The notes: generated from the sequence alone by a model not told the origin. Numbered from the stretch's first letter, positions 41,269-50,241 are shown. The stretch is DNA of 64,000 bases from Pseudomonadota bacterium (GCA_023458055.1 JAEXAW010000094.1:9133-73132), one strand, 5' to 3'. Made by a program: numbers and translations.

Positions 41269-42369
41269 ATGTTTGAGAGAAGATTCCGTTTTGGACCAAT
41301 AGCTTTGGCGTTGCTGTTCACCGGTTGTGTCGCTGATGTCGCCGCATCGCATGGACCCGGTCCCTACTATGTCTCCGATTTCGCGCAGGTGCCGAAATTT
41401 GATGCACATGTGCATATCAACGGATCACCCGAAGAATTTGCCAAGGCGGCCGAAGCCAGCAATTTCAGCGTGCTCACGATCAATGTCGACTATCCCGACT
41501 TTCCTTCGCTAGCGACCCAGGCGGATATTGCGCACAAGGCGCATGCAGCGCATCCGAAGTCGGTCCAATATGCGACCACTTTTTCGATGGCGGGGTGGGG
41601 GCAGCCTGGTTGGGCAAGCGGGGTCAACACCCATATTGACGAAGAAATCAAGCAGGGCGCGGTCGGCGTCAAAATCTGGAAAAATGTCGGCATGGCGGAA
41701 AAGGACAAGGATGGCCGCCTCATCATGATCGACAATCCCGGCTTTGATCCGATTGTAGCGCATATAATGGAGCGGCATAGCGTCCTCATCGGCCATCAGG
41801 GCGAACCGCATAATTGCTGGCTCCCGCTGGAGCAGATGACGACCGATAATGACCGCGAATATTTCAAGGCGCATCCGCAATATCATATGTATCTGCACCC
41901 AGATCAGCCGAGCTATGAGGACCAGATGCAGGCACGCGACCGCTTCCTCGCGCGCCATCCGCGCCTCAATTTCATGGGCGCGCACATGGCGAGCCTTGAA
42001 TGGAGCGTCGACCGGCTCGGTCAGTTTCTCGATGCCAATCCGTCAGCCACGATCGACCTTGCGGCGCGCATGACCCAGGTTCAATATCAATCGAACCGCG
42101 ATTATGAAAAGGTGCGGCGCTTTTTCATCCGTTATCAGGACCGCATCCTTTACGGCAGTGACGTAAGCATTGGCCCCAATGACAATGCGGCCGAGGCGAT
42201 GGCCTATATCAAGAAAGTGTGGGAGTCCGATTGGGCCTATCTCGCGACGGGAGAAAGCCAAAATATTGATGCGCTCAAGGCCGATACGCGCGGCCTCGCG
42301 CTCCCGCGCCAGGTGATTGACAAAATCTATCGCAAGAATGCGCAGCGGGTCTTCTCGCTGAAATCCTGA
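41269..42369 (+). CDS. Amidohydrolase family lipoprotein (Amidohydro_2)
   Basis: A 366-residue metal-dependent hydrolase of the amidohydrolase-2 type, with a lipobox in the signal region (ALALLFTGC) so it should be membrane-anchored outside the cytoplasm. The metal-ligand motif FDAHVHI lies just after the anchor; later landmarks are GVKIWKNVGM, VLIGHQGEPHNCW, FMGAHMASLEWSVDRLG and ILYGSDVSIGPNDN (C-terminal Asp). The ATG at 41269 follows GGGGATAGGGGC. It may deacetylate or otherwise process sugars released by the GH36 enzyme, or act unrelatedly; AgaA deacetylases belong to a different branch. Confidence 0.8.
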   Translation: MFERRFRFGPIALALLFTGCVADVAASHGPGPYYVSDFAQVPKFDAHVHINGSPEEFAKAAEASNFSVLTINVDYPDFPSLATQADIAHKAHAAHPKSVQYATTFSMAGWGQPGWASGVNTHIDEEIKQGAVGVKIWKNVGMAEKDKDGRLIMIDNPGFDPIVAHIMERHSVLIGHQGEPHNCWLPLEQMTTDNDREYFKAHPQYHMYLHPDQPSYEDQMQARDRFLARHPRLNFMGAHMASLEWSVDRLGQFLDANPSATIDLAARMTQVQYQSNRDYEKVRRFFIRYQDRILYGSDVSIGPNDNAAEAMAYIKKVWESDWAYLATGESQNIDALKADTRGLALPRQVIDKIYRKNAQRVFSLKS

Positions 42370-42403
42370 TCGACCGCAGCGCGCGCATCGGGTCTAGCGA
42401 TGT

Positions 42404-43213
42404 TCAGTCCGCGATCATGATCTTGCAACCGAACGCTGCTTCGCCGTCGTGGATTTCGGCAGGGATGCCCGAATCGGTCACTAGGATGTCGATCTCCTGC
42501 GCTTCGGCGATACGGTGAAGGCAGACGCGGTTAAACTTGGAACTATCAGTGACGACAATCACCTCGCGCGCAACTTCGACCATCTTGCGGTTGAGCATCG
42601 CTTCGGGTTCATAATGGGTGGTGATGCCCTTGGTGAGATCAAATCCATCGACGCCGAGGAATAGCTTGTCGACCAGCAGGTCCGCGATTGCCGCTTCGGT
42701 CTGCGCGCCGTAAAAAGCCATATTCTTGCGCCGCAGCGACCCGCCGAGCATCACAACATTGATGCCCTGTTTTTCGGTGAGCACGGCGAGCACGGCAAAG
42801 TCGTTGGTCACCACCGTGATATCGGCATTTTCCGGCAAGAAATGAGCGATTTGCGTTGTCGTTGTGCCCGAATCGAGCAGGATCGCATCACCCGGTTGCA
42901 CCAGCGATGCGGCCAGCCGCCCGATCTGCGCCTTTTGTCCGACATTGATCGTCCGTTTGATCTCGACCTCGGGCTCTTGCGGGATAGCGCCGGCCTCTGT
43001 CGCAATCACATCGGATGAAATCGCCCCGCCATAAGCGCGCGTCGCAATGCCGCGCTCCTGCAGATAATGCAGATCCTTGCGGATCGTTTGGGTGGACACG
43101 GCGAATAATTCCGCCAGCGGGATGACCTGGACGCTACCCCGCTGTTTCAGCATAGCGGTGATCTGGCGGCGACGTTCGCTCGTATCCCGGCTCTTTGTCG
43201 TTATCGCGTCCAA
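42404..43213 (-). CDS. DeoR/GlpR-family transcriptional regulator (AgaR-like)
   Basis: A 269-residue regulator. The N-terminal HTH (RRRQITAMLKQRGSVQVIPL followed by FAVSTQTIRKDLHYLQERG) is that of DeoR proteins, and the C-terminal sugar-phosphate-sensing domain has ILLDSGTTTTQIAHFL, TVVTNDFAVLAVL, GGSLRRKNMAFYG and LFLGVDGFDLTKGITTHYEP. AgaR-type members repress amino-sugar genes and respond to a sugar phosphate. It is convergent with the amidohydrolase gene and divergent from the TonB receptor, flanked by the shared motifs, making it the likely regulator of the whole locus. Confidence 0.92.
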   Translation of the reverse strand: MDAITTKSRDTSERRRQITAMLKQRGSVQVIPLAELFAVSTQTIRKDLHYLQERGIATRAYGGAISSDVIATEAGAIPQEPEVEIKRTINVGQKAQIGRLAASLVQPGDAILLDSGTTTTQIAHFLPENADITVVTNDFAVLAVLTEKQGINVVMLGGSLRRKNMAFYGAQTEAAIADLLVDKLFLGVDGFDLTKGITTHYEPEAMLNRKMVEVAREVIVVTDSSKFNRVCLHRIAEAQEIDILVTDSGIPAEIHDGEAAFGCKIMIAD

Positions 43214-43279
43214 ACTTCATCCTCCTTGATCGTGCAAACCTTATCTTGTGTGGGCGATTCAAAATCAAGCAACTTCACA

Positions 43280-43410
43280 ACAAAGTGAAAGCAACCCATT
43301 GCGCCGACCAGCCATTGGCCGTCGCAGCTGTGCCAATGAGCGGAGATAAAATTCGTAAGCTTTCTGCGGAAAATCCTGCCAAAAGACGCCAAACGAAATA
43401 AAAAGATACA
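43280..43410. promoter_or_regulatory. Divergent deoR-TonB receptor promoter region with two operator-like words
   Basis: ACAAAGTGAAAG at 43280-43291 and AAATAAAAAGATACA at 43396-43410 both repeat words from the 41225-41248 site. The whole gap 43214-43534 has no gene and is AT-rich near 43390-43460. The first site suits DeoR autoregulation and the second control of the TonB receptor. Confidence 0.55.
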
Positions 43411-43534
43411 TAATGCGATTATAAGTTGTTTTTTCATTCGTTTGAAAATAAAACGGCCGCAGAAAAATATCATCGTGCCCGACTCGATTTTCGAATTGGT
43501 GGCGGGGCGAGCCAGGATACAGGAGAGAATGGGG

Positions 43535-46500
43535 ATGGCACGCAGCGACGGGTTCAAACTATATTTACTAGCCAGTGCCGCCGCGATGAGCATGGCGATG
43601 CCCGCTCAGGCACAAGATCAGGCGGAGCAACCGGCCGCTGAAAAAGATGATGCCATCCTCGTCGTCGGCCAGCGCAAGGCACTTGAGACGGCCGCGCAGA
43701 AGAAAAAGAATGCCGACACCGTCGTCGATTCGATTACCGCCACGGACATTGGCGCATTCCCCGACAAGTCCGTTGCCGAAGCGCTGCAGCGCGTTCCGGG
43801 CATCACCGTCGCGCGTTCGGCCTATAAAGATGACGTGATGCACTATTCGGCGGAACCCTCGACGGTGATTATCCGCGGCCTCCTCCAATCGCGTTCGGAA
43901 TTTAATGGCCGCGATACTTTCTCCGCGACCTCCGGCTACGGCCTCAGCTGGAGCGATGTGTCGCCCGAACTGATGGGCGCGGTCGATACCTACAAGAACC
44001 AGACCGCCGAAATGATCGAGGGCGGTATTGCGGGCACGGTCGATCTGCGCACCCGCCTCCCGTTCGATCAGAAGGGTCAGGTGATTACCGGAACGGTGCA
44101 AGGCAATTGGGGCGACATCAACAAGAAGATTGGCCCGGAAGTTTCGCTCCTCTATTCCAACCGGTGGGAAACGCCTGCCGGTGAAATTGGTCTGCTCGCG
44201 AATGGCGCTTATTCCGAGGTCAACACCTCGTCGCAAGGCGTGACCGTTCCGCGCATGATGCCGTTCGCGGCGGGTATTTTCGGTCCCAACGAAACTTATA
44301 TCCCATCAGGCTTCAACCTGACGCGCACCGATTATGAACGCATCCGCAAAGGCGGATCGGTCGCGCTGCAATGGGAAAGCCCGAGCCGTGCGCTCAAGGC
44401 GACGGCGCAATATAACCGCTCGGAATATGCCAATGTCTCGTTTGAGCATAATGTCCTAAGCTACTGGGCCTGGGTTGACCCTGCGGTCACCAATCATTCG
44501 ACCGTGTGGACCGATCCGTTTCTCCTCGGCCCCCCGGATGCGCCGGGCCTTGGCTTTAACGAGGCAGGTGGCGGTACGCCGTTCACCTTTGGGCCTAATG
44601 GACTGTTTGGTAGAGGCGTCATCACCGGATCGCGCGGCGATTGGGGTTATGGCGCGATCGATTGGAATACGGGCAACAGCTATGTCGCCCACTCGACCGA
44701 TCAATATGGCGTGTTGAGCGATGGTCGGCCTTTGATCCAGCCTTGTATCAATTCTTGGCTTAGCCACGCCAATGTGCCGTGTCGCGCTGCGCCGCCGATC
44801 AACGTAACGACGCGCTATATGGATGAAAAGCGCAGCGTCGAAGATTTGGCGTTCAACCTGCAATGGAGCCCGTCGGATCGCTTCCACGCACGTTTCGATT
44901 ACCAGCATGTCAAGGCGCGGACGAAAGTTGCCGATATTACGTTCAACATGCGCGTCTATGCGAATGTTGATCTGGATCTCACCGGCAAATATCCCTCGAT
45001 GACGCTGCTCCCGCCATCAGGTTATAATTATGTCGGCGGCGCGAATTTCCTCAGCGATCCGGGTAACTATTCGCCGGAATCGGTGATGGATCATATCACC
45101 GACAGTAAAGGCACACTTGATGCCTTCCGCGCCGATGCTGCCTATGAAATCGGCAATGACTGGCTCGACCAATTGCGCTTCGGCGTGCGCTATGCGGATC
45201 GCCGCCAGCAGCATAATTGGTCGCTCTATAACTGGGCGAGCATTACATCGGATTGGGGCGTGAACCCGGCCGATTCCTATTTCGTCGACTCCGGGCCGAC
45301 CTACAATGATGACGGCACCGTCCGCACGATCCGCTTCCAGGGCTATGAGCCGGGCTATTATGAAAACCGCAATTTCGGGCAATCCATTCTGGGTGGGGGG
45401 TTGCTCAACAATAATGGTCTGATCTTCCTCTCCGACCATATCCTGTCGGATCGCAACGCGATGGTGTCGCGCTTCAGCATCGGCGGTCAAACCGACCTTG
45501 GCGGCACTGCGTCCTCGACCTGGAATGCTATTTGCGACCGTCCGGACGAGATGGAAAATAGCTGCTTCACCCCCGGCGAAGTCGTTGACGTCAGCGAAAA
45601 GAGCAAAGCCGCCTATGCGATGCTCAAATTTGGCGGTGATAATGCTTTCCTGTTCAAGAATCGCGCCATTCGCGGCAATATCGGGCTGCGCTATGTCGAA
45701 ATCGACGTCGGCAGCAAAGGCGCGACCAACTTTGCGCCCGAATTCACCGCCGCCGACCTCAATTGCCAGCCGCTCTCACCCGATGTGATCGCCAATCTGG
45801 GGCCGAACCAATATGCGATTTCACCGCAATGTCTCGCGGTCGGATCGGTCGATGACATCAAGTTTTCGAGCGGCGACAGCCTCACGTCCAAAGCAAAGGC
45901 GACGCATCGTTATTTCCTGCCCAGCCTCAACCTGCGGATGGATCTCGCCAAAAACTGGTATATGCGCTTTGCCGCATCGCGCGCCATCTCGAAGCCCGAC
46001 ATCGGCCTTCTCAAAAACTATATGGCGATCCGGCGCTCCTTCGTGTCGCAGGATGATATTGTCCGGGGCAATCCGAACCTGATCCTGAACGCGGCGGGTC
46101 AGCCGGTCGCCTATCGCTATGGCTATACCGCGCAAATGGGCAACCCGCGCCTCAAGCCAATCAGTGCGGACCAGTTCGACCTCAGTTTCGAATATTATTC
46201 GGACAAGAATGGCAGCTTCTCGACCGCCTTCTTCTACAAGAAATTCCACGATTATATCCAAAACGGCACCTTCGCCCTACCGGTGACCAACCAAGGTGTG
46301 ACCCGCGACATCGTTGTTACCGCGCCGGTCAATGGTAGCGGCGCATCGATCATGGGGATGGAAATCGCCTATCAGCGCTATTTCAATTTCCTGCCCGCGC
46401 CGTTCGATGGTTTGGGCGTGCAGGCCAACTATACCTATATCAAGAATAAGGGCGTCAAAAACCCCAACCTTGTTGTCGATACGACGGGCGAAGGCTCGAT

Positions 46501-46900
46501 CGCCCGCTCGGCGCTGCCCGGCATGATCAATGTCGGACGCCTCGAAAATCTGTCAGATCATTCGGCCAATTTCGTGCTGATGTATGAAAAGAATAATCTG
46601 GGTCTGCGGCTCGCTTACAACTGGCGCTCCAAATATCTCAATTCGGTGAATGATTGCTGCCTGGGCTTCCCGGTGTGGAACAAGTCGGAAGGCTTTCTTG
46701 ATGCATCGCTGCGCTATGCGATCACCAAGAATTTCGAGTTCAACCTGCAAGGGCAAAATCTGCTTAGCACCAAGTCGAATATGTATGTGCAGGTAAAGGG
46801 CCCGACCGACGCCAATCCCAATCAGAAGCCCTTCTATCTCCCCGGAGGAACCTTTGAATATGATCGCCGCGTCCAGGCTGGCTTCCGGGTCAAATTCTAA
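43535..46900 (+). CDS. TonB-dependent outer-membrane receptor (large, carbohydrate type)
   Basis: A 1,121-residue TonB-dependent receptor of the large type common in sphingomonads and Caulobacter for oligosaccharide uptake. A signal peptide (LYLLASAAAMSMAMPAQAQ) precedes the plug domain: VDSITATDIGAFPDKSVAEA, LQRVPGITVARS and VIIRGLLQSRSEFNGRD, then a long beta-barrel ending in RVQAGFRVKF with aromatic terminus. The ATG at 43535 lies 9 bases after AGGAG (43521-43525); the ATG at 43529 is too close. The next gene is a tryptophan-halogenase-like gene, a pairing typical for these receptors. A strong terminator follows. The ligand is probably an alpha-linked galactoside or GalNAc glycan, judged by neighbours. 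Confidence 0.93.
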   Translation: MARSDGFKLYLLASAAAMSMAMPAQAQDQAEQPAAEKDDAILVVGQRKALETAAQKKKNADTVVDSITATDIGAFPDKSVAEALQRVPGITVARSAYKDDVMHYSAEPSTVIIRGLLQSRSEFNGRDTFSATSGYGLSWSDVSPELMGAVDTYKNQTAEMIEGGIAGTVDLRTRLPFDQKGQVITGTVQGNWGDINKKIGPEVSLLYSNRWETPAGEIGLLANGAYSEVNTSSQGVTVPRMMPFAAGIFGPNETYIPSGFNLTRTDYERIRKGGSVALQWESPSRALKATAQYNRSEYANVSFEHNVLSYWAWVDPAVTNHSTVWTDPFLLGPPDAPGLGFNEAGGGTPFTFGPNGLFGRGVITGSRGDWGYGAIDWNTGNSYVAHSTDQYGVLSDGRPLIQPCINSWLSHANVPCRAAPPINVTTRYMDEKRSVEDLAFNLQWSPSDRFHARFDYQHVKARTKVADITFNMRVYANVDLDLTGKYPSMTLLPPSGYNYVGGANFLSDPGNYSPESVMDHITDSKGTLDAFRADAAYEIGNDWLDQLRFGVRYADRRQQHNWSLYNWASITSDWGVNPADSYFVDSGPTYNDDGTVRTIRFQGYEPGYYENRNFGQSILGGGLLNNNGLIFLSDHILSDRNAMVSRFSIGGQTDLGGTASSTWNAICDRPDEMENSCFTPGEVVDVSEKSKAAYAMLKFGGDNAFLFKNRAIRGNIGLRYVEIDVGSKGATNFAPEFTAADLNCQPLSPDVIANLGPNQYAISPQCLAVGSVDDIKFSSGDSLTSKAKATHRYFLPSLNLRMDLAKNWYMRFAASRAISKPDIGLLKNYMAIRRSFVSQDDIVRGNPNLILNAAGQPVAYRYGYTAQMGNPRLKPISADQFDLSFEYYSDKNGSFSTAFFYKKFHDYIQNGTFALPVTNQGVTRDIVVTAPVNGSGASIMGMEIAYQRYFNFLPAPFDGLGVQANYTYIKNKGVKNPNLVVDTTGEGSIARSALPGMINVGRLENLSDHSANFVLMYEKNNLGLRLAYNWRSKYLNSVNDCCLGFPVWNKSEGFLDASLRYAITKNFEFNLQGQNLLSTKSNMYVQVKGPTDANPNQKPFYLPGGTFEYDRRVQAGFRVKF

Positions 46901-46927
46901 CGCGGGCGATGTCACGAGGCACCCTGT

Positions 46928-46967
46928 CCCCGCCGAATACGGTCGCTATTCGGCGGGGGGCTTTTTT
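46928..46967 (+). terminator. Strong rho-independent terminator after the TonB receptor gene
   Basis: CCCCGCCGAATA (46928-46939) pairs perfectly with TATTCGGCGGGG (46947-46958) around a 7-base loop, followed by TTTTTT (46962-46967). It separates the receptor gene from the halogenase gene 90 bases downstream; partial read-through would still allow low expression of the latter. Confidence 0.9.
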
Positions 46968-46988
46968 AACGAGGGATAGCGGGCTGCG

Positions 46989-47414
46989 ATGAGCATAAGC
47001 CGTTTCGTGATCGTCGGAGGCGGGACCGCGGGCTGGATGACGGCGGCCTGCCTCGCACGCGTACTGGGGACGCGCCATTACAAGATCAGCCTGATCGAAG
47101 CGCCCGACATTCCAACCGTCGGCGTGGGGGAGGCGACGATCCCGATGATCGACCTGTTCCATCAACTGTTACAGATCACCCCGTTCGATCTCGTGCGCGA
47201 AACCGAAGCGACGTTCAAACTGGGTATCGAATTTGTCGATTGGCGCGCGCCGGGGACGCGCTATTTCCATCCGTTCGGTCAGTTTGGCGCCGATATGAAC
47301 GGGATCAGCTTCTTTCATTTCTGGTTGCGGCAATCGCAGCATACGGGCGAAGAGGATATCGGTGCCTATAATCTTGAAACGCTCGCCGCGCGGAGCGGGC
47401 GCTTCAGCTTCTAG
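46989..47414 (+). pseudogene. Tryptophan halogenase-family flavoprotein, truncated by IS21 element
   Basis: The first 141 residues of a flavin-dependent tryptophan-halogenase-like protein: FAD-binding FVIVGGGTAGWMTAACLARV, then VGVGEATIPMIDLFHQLLQI and GTRYFHPFGQFGADMNGISF. Full-length relatives have about 500 residues. The frame ends a few bases after NLETLAARSGRF with TAG at 47412-47414, where the IS21-like element begins; no continuing halogenase sequence is found on its far side (after 49.9 kb). Such genes commonly follow SusC/TonB-type receptors in sphingomonads. The protein must be non-functional. Confidence 0.9.
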
Positions 47415-47540
47415 TGGGAGCGGTGATTTTGATTCCGCCGCCCAGCTTTGGCTGACTCTGGGTAATGTCATTTGACTCCGGATTATGCCTGTTGCCCCGT
47501 CGCAATGATCGGTGACCTATCACAACGGGGCATTGAGCAT

Positions 47541-48272
47541 TTAGGCTAGTCGCTTGCGCAACGAAGGACCTTTCAGATGCAGCCGATGGGCTCGCTGCAG
47601 GAGCCGGTCGATGATCGCGTCGGCCATATGAGCGGACCCGATATAATCATGCCATTGTTCCACTGCGCGCTGACCAATGACCATGGTCGACCCGTAATCT
47701 ATTCTGGCATCAAGCAGATCGAGCAGCAATTCCGCGGAATTTTCGTCAATCTCAGCAATCCCAAAATCGTCCAAAATTAGCAGTTCTGGCTGCACCAGTT
47801 GTTTCTTGAGCTTTGCCAAGGATGCGGTTTGCTGAGCAAGCTTCATCTCTCGGAGGAGTTCGTTGGTGCGATAATATCTGACGGGAACTTTTTGGCGTAT
47901 AAGGGAATTCGCGATTGCGCAGCAGAGCCACGATTTACCGACCCCGGTTGCGCCAGTGACAAGCAAATTCTCGGTGCGTCGAAGCCAGTCGGGCGAGAGC
48001 AATTCTGCAATAATTTTCTTCTCTATGCCTCGGTCAGGCGCAAAGATGATGTCTTCGCGCTCGGCCATCTTGTGCTTGAGATTGGCGGCCTTGCGCAATC
48101 TTATTTGAGCCCGGTCGCTGCGATACTGCAATTCGCCCAGGGCAAGATGTTCTATGATCTCATCCCTCGAGAATTCATCAAATGCGCGGCTCGAAATCTG
48201 CACATTATAGGCTTGTAACATACCATGTAGACGCAGGTCTGTGAGCGCGGATTTTACGGTTTCATTCGCCAT
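47541..48272 (-). CDS. istB: IS21-family ATP-binding helper protein IstB
   Basis: AAA+ ATPase of 243 residues that assists the IstA transposase in target capture. Walker A is VTGATGVGKSWLCCAIANSL near residue 105, Walker B LLILDDFGIAEI near residue 165, then STMVIGQRAVEQWHDYIGSA and the C-terminal DRLLQRAHRLHLKGPSLRKR typical for IstB. The start at 48272 overlaps the end of istA by 11 bases, the usual translational coupling. Intact and full-length, so the element may still be active. Confidence 0.95.
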   Translation of the reverse strand: MANETVKSALTDLRLHGMLQAYNVQISSRAFDEFSRDEIIEHLALGELQYRSDRAQIRLRKAANLKHKMAEREDIIFAPDRGIEKKIIAELLSPDWLRRTENLLVTGATGVGKSWLCCAIANSLIRQKVPVRYYRTNELLREMKLAQQTASLAKLKKQLVQPELLILDDFGIAEIDENSAELLLDLLDARIDYGSTMVIGQRAVEQWHDYIGSAHMADAIIDRLLQRAHRLHLKGPSLRKRLA

Positions 48273-49794
48273 GTTGACCTCCCCAGAAATATTCCGCGCC
48301 GCGCACATTGTGCGAAGGTGAGGAAAGAGCGCCACGCTTGGCATCAAGCCGGACGGCCTCCATATTGTTTTCCAGCATATCATTGACGAAACGGTAGTTG
48401 AGCGCATCATTTTCCTTTGCCCGCTCAATGGCTTTAACGAGCCGATCCTGTCCAAAAATGCGCCTCGTATTACGTAACCTGACCAATATCCGTTCTTTAT
48501 CCCTGCGCCCGGTTTTGGCGGGAACGCATGCCAATGCCCATTCGGCGATCAACGGATGCTGCGTTACGGCCCAATCCTCGACAGTATTTTTGAGATAACT
48601 GAGGTGGTTAGGTGGGCGGTGTTGCGACAGTGTAACGTAACTGAACTGTGTGTAAGATCGGGCGTGGATTGCGACGATCTCATTGTCATGGCGAATTTCA
48701 ACCTTGTGATCCGAGGCGCGGACACTGACTTCCTTGTCTATCAATTTGTGATCAACGGAATAAAAGACATTGTCATACGCGACGTGGTAGTCGACGTTGA
48801 CCCGCCGTTTAACAGCGGGGTCAATGAAGGACATTCGCTCAGCGGGCAACGGCTGCAACAGGTCCTTCTCCACCCCTAAGAACTTTTGCCGACGGGATTG
48901 ACCGCCTGCTCGTTTCATCGGCCTGTTGTTCCAGTCTTCCACAACTTGGCGCAGCAATTTATTGATTTCGGCAAGCGGCAGCAGCGGCCGCTCGTTTAAC
49001 CGTAACCGCAGTAGCCTCTGTACAAGTTTCACAGCTCCTTCGACGGAAGCTTTGTCAGTGGGCGTTCTCGGGCGCGCCGGTCGCATATCGACGTTGTAAT
49101 ATTCGCCAAAAGCCAGAAAACGAGGGTTTATGATCGGCACCCTGCGGGCTCGAAAGCCGACGACGGAGGCTTTCAAATTGTCTGTTGTAATGATTTCGGG
49201 TGCCCCGCCGTAATATTCGAGTGCGGAGACGTGACAATGAATGTGATCCGAGGTCGATTCACTTCGCGTCGCCTCAGCAAAGATGTAGTGCGAAAATGGC
49301 AATACACAAACAAACAGGCTAAACGTGCAGCGTTCTCCAGCTTCGTTTAACCCTACGGGCTCATATCCAGCAAAATCTGATTGCTCCGAGCGTCCCGGCA
49401 CATGAATGTGGCGAAATATCGGAAGTCTCTTTTTCAGATGCTTGCGTAGATTTTCACAGTATGAGCTGTACGATAAGCCGCGCCCCGCCGGAACATTTGC
49501 GATGTACCGCATATGGGCTTCGGACCGATTATACCCCTTTTCGAGATATTCAATCTCGGCCTGCCAGTCGGGAAATATCTTCGTTGAAGTCTGCTTATTA
49601 GCGGATAGATACGCGCAGAGTGCGGAATCTGTCATCTCATCCATTTGATCAGCGGTTAGCCCTTTCTCGATGGCCATGCTGCGATATTTCCTCAGAGTCG
49701 TTGGGGAATATCCGTATAATTCAGCGGCGCGGTTCGGCAGCATACCGGTGCGCAGCATAAAACTCAGCGGGTTGCGATATTTAAACATTGTCAT
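48262..49794 (-). CDS. istA: IS21-family transposase IstA
   Basis: A transposase of about 510 residues: an N-terminal helix-turn-helix (NRAAELYGYSPTTLRKYRSM), the DDE integrase core with the first aspartate in SEQSDFAGYEPVG, the second in EIITTDNLKASVV and the glutamate in TPTDKASVEGAVKLVQRLL, and a C-terminal beta domain (VNVDYHVAYDNVFYSVDHKL). Start chosen at 49794; the in-frame ATG at 49788 has better spacing to GGAG and is an alternative. Uninterrupted frame. Confidence 0.95.
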   Translation of the reverse strand: MTMFKYRNPLSFMLRTGMLPNRAAELYGYSPTTLRKYRSMAIEKGLTADQMDEMTDSALCAYLSANKQTSTKIFPDWQAEIEYLEKGYNRSEAHMRYIANVPAGRGLSYSSYCENLRKHLKKRLPIFRHIHVPGRSEQSDFAGYEPVGLNEAGERCTFSLFVCVLPFSHYIFAEATRSESTSDHIHCHVSALEYYGGAPEIITTDNLKASVVGFRARRVPIINPRFLAFGEYYNVDMRPARPRTPTDKASVEGAVKLVQRLLRLRLNERPLLPLAEINKLLRQVVEDWNNRPMKRAGGQSRRQKFLGVEKDLLQPLPAERMSFIDPAVKRRVNVDYHVAYDNVFYSVDHKLIDKEVSVRASDHKVEIRHDNEIVAIHARSYTQFSYVTLSQHRPPNHLSYLKNTVEDWAVTQHPLIAEWALACVPAKTGRRDKERILVRLRNTRRIFGQDRLVKAIERAKENDALNYRFVNDMLENNMEAVRLDAKRGALSSPSHNVRGAEYFWGGQHGE

Positions 49795-49818
49795 TTGCTC
49801 CAATTATTTGAGTGTTGG

Positions 49819-49960
49819 AGCGCAAAGCAGGCGCAACCGAAGGCCAGGCGAACGAAAGTTCGCTTGACATTCGGGACGGTTGCGCTAGGAGGAAATCGCT
49901 AGAGATTTCAATCTCAACAAGAGGCCCGGCTCTTCACAGCCGGGTCTTTTTCTTTGCGCT
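49819..49960 (+). ncRNA. Putative structured RNA / nested inverted repeats with terminator
   Basis: Five perfect stems nest in 142 bases: AGCGCAAAG (49819-49827)/CTTTGCGCT (49952-49960) closes the segment; inside it are GCGCAACCG (49831-49839)/CGGTTGCGC (49877-49885), which contains GCGAAC-GAAA-GTTCGC (49848-49863); GAAATC (49892-49897)/GATTTC (49904-49909); and CCCGGCT (49925-49931)/AGCCGGG (49938-49944) followed by TCTTTTT, a terminator on the plus strand. A TTGACA box lies at 49864-49869. No protein frame fits. It could be a small RNA, a cis-regulator, or DNA structure at the end of the IS. I do not recognise an Rfam family. Confidence 0.45.
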
Positions 49961-49977
49961 AGAATGATGATGCAAAT

Positions 49978-50241
49978 CTAGTCTCTGGCGCGCACCTCCG
50001 TTTCCAGCTTCTCAAGCCAATGAGCTACATCCTTCGTGAAGGCGTAAAAGCCCCGACGATGTGGCAGACGGAAGATCGGCACGGCAACGTGCCCTCGCGA
50101 GCAGGCCTTTCGAAAGGAAACGGCGCTTGGATAACCAAGCGCTTTCCATAGCGGTTCTCCTGAAAGCAATGGTCCATGATCGGCTGCAGAGCGCCACTGC
50201 TTTCGGTTCGCCTCGTCATCAACAAAGTCAGCAATCGTCAT
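49978..50241 (-). CDS. Small hypothetical protein, possible HTH DNA-binding
   Basis: An 87-residue protein (MTIADFVDDEANRKQWRSAA...). The middle (PLWKALGYPSAVSFRKACSR) reads like an HTH and is followed by GHVAVPIFRLPHRRGFYAFT, a pattern seen in AlpA-like or pyocin-activator-like proteins in integrated elements. I do not recognise a named family. Divergent from the 261-residue gene 100 bases away; both may belong to one transferred module. Confidence 0.55.
   Translation of the reverse strand: MTIADFVDDEANRKQWRSAADHGPLLSGEPLWKALGYPSAVSFRKACSRGHVAVPIFRLPHRRGFYAFTKDVAHWLEKLETEVRARD

Larger units (their letters stand above)
47412..49880 (-). mobile_element. IS21-family insertion sequence (ends approximate)
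   Basis: The overlapping istA/istB pair on the minus strand identifies an IS21-family element. The left limit is put where the halogenase similarity stops (about 47412); the right limit lies somewhere between the istA start (49794) and about 49980. I could not find convincing terminal inverted repeats or the target duplication, so the ends are estimates. Loss of the halogenase 3' part suggests that the insertion was followed by a deletion. Confidence 0.8.

Noticed and set aside
49819..49960. Integron attC site
   Set aside because: The stems do not contain the RYYYAAC/GTRRRY core pairs expected of attC, and no integron integrase is present.
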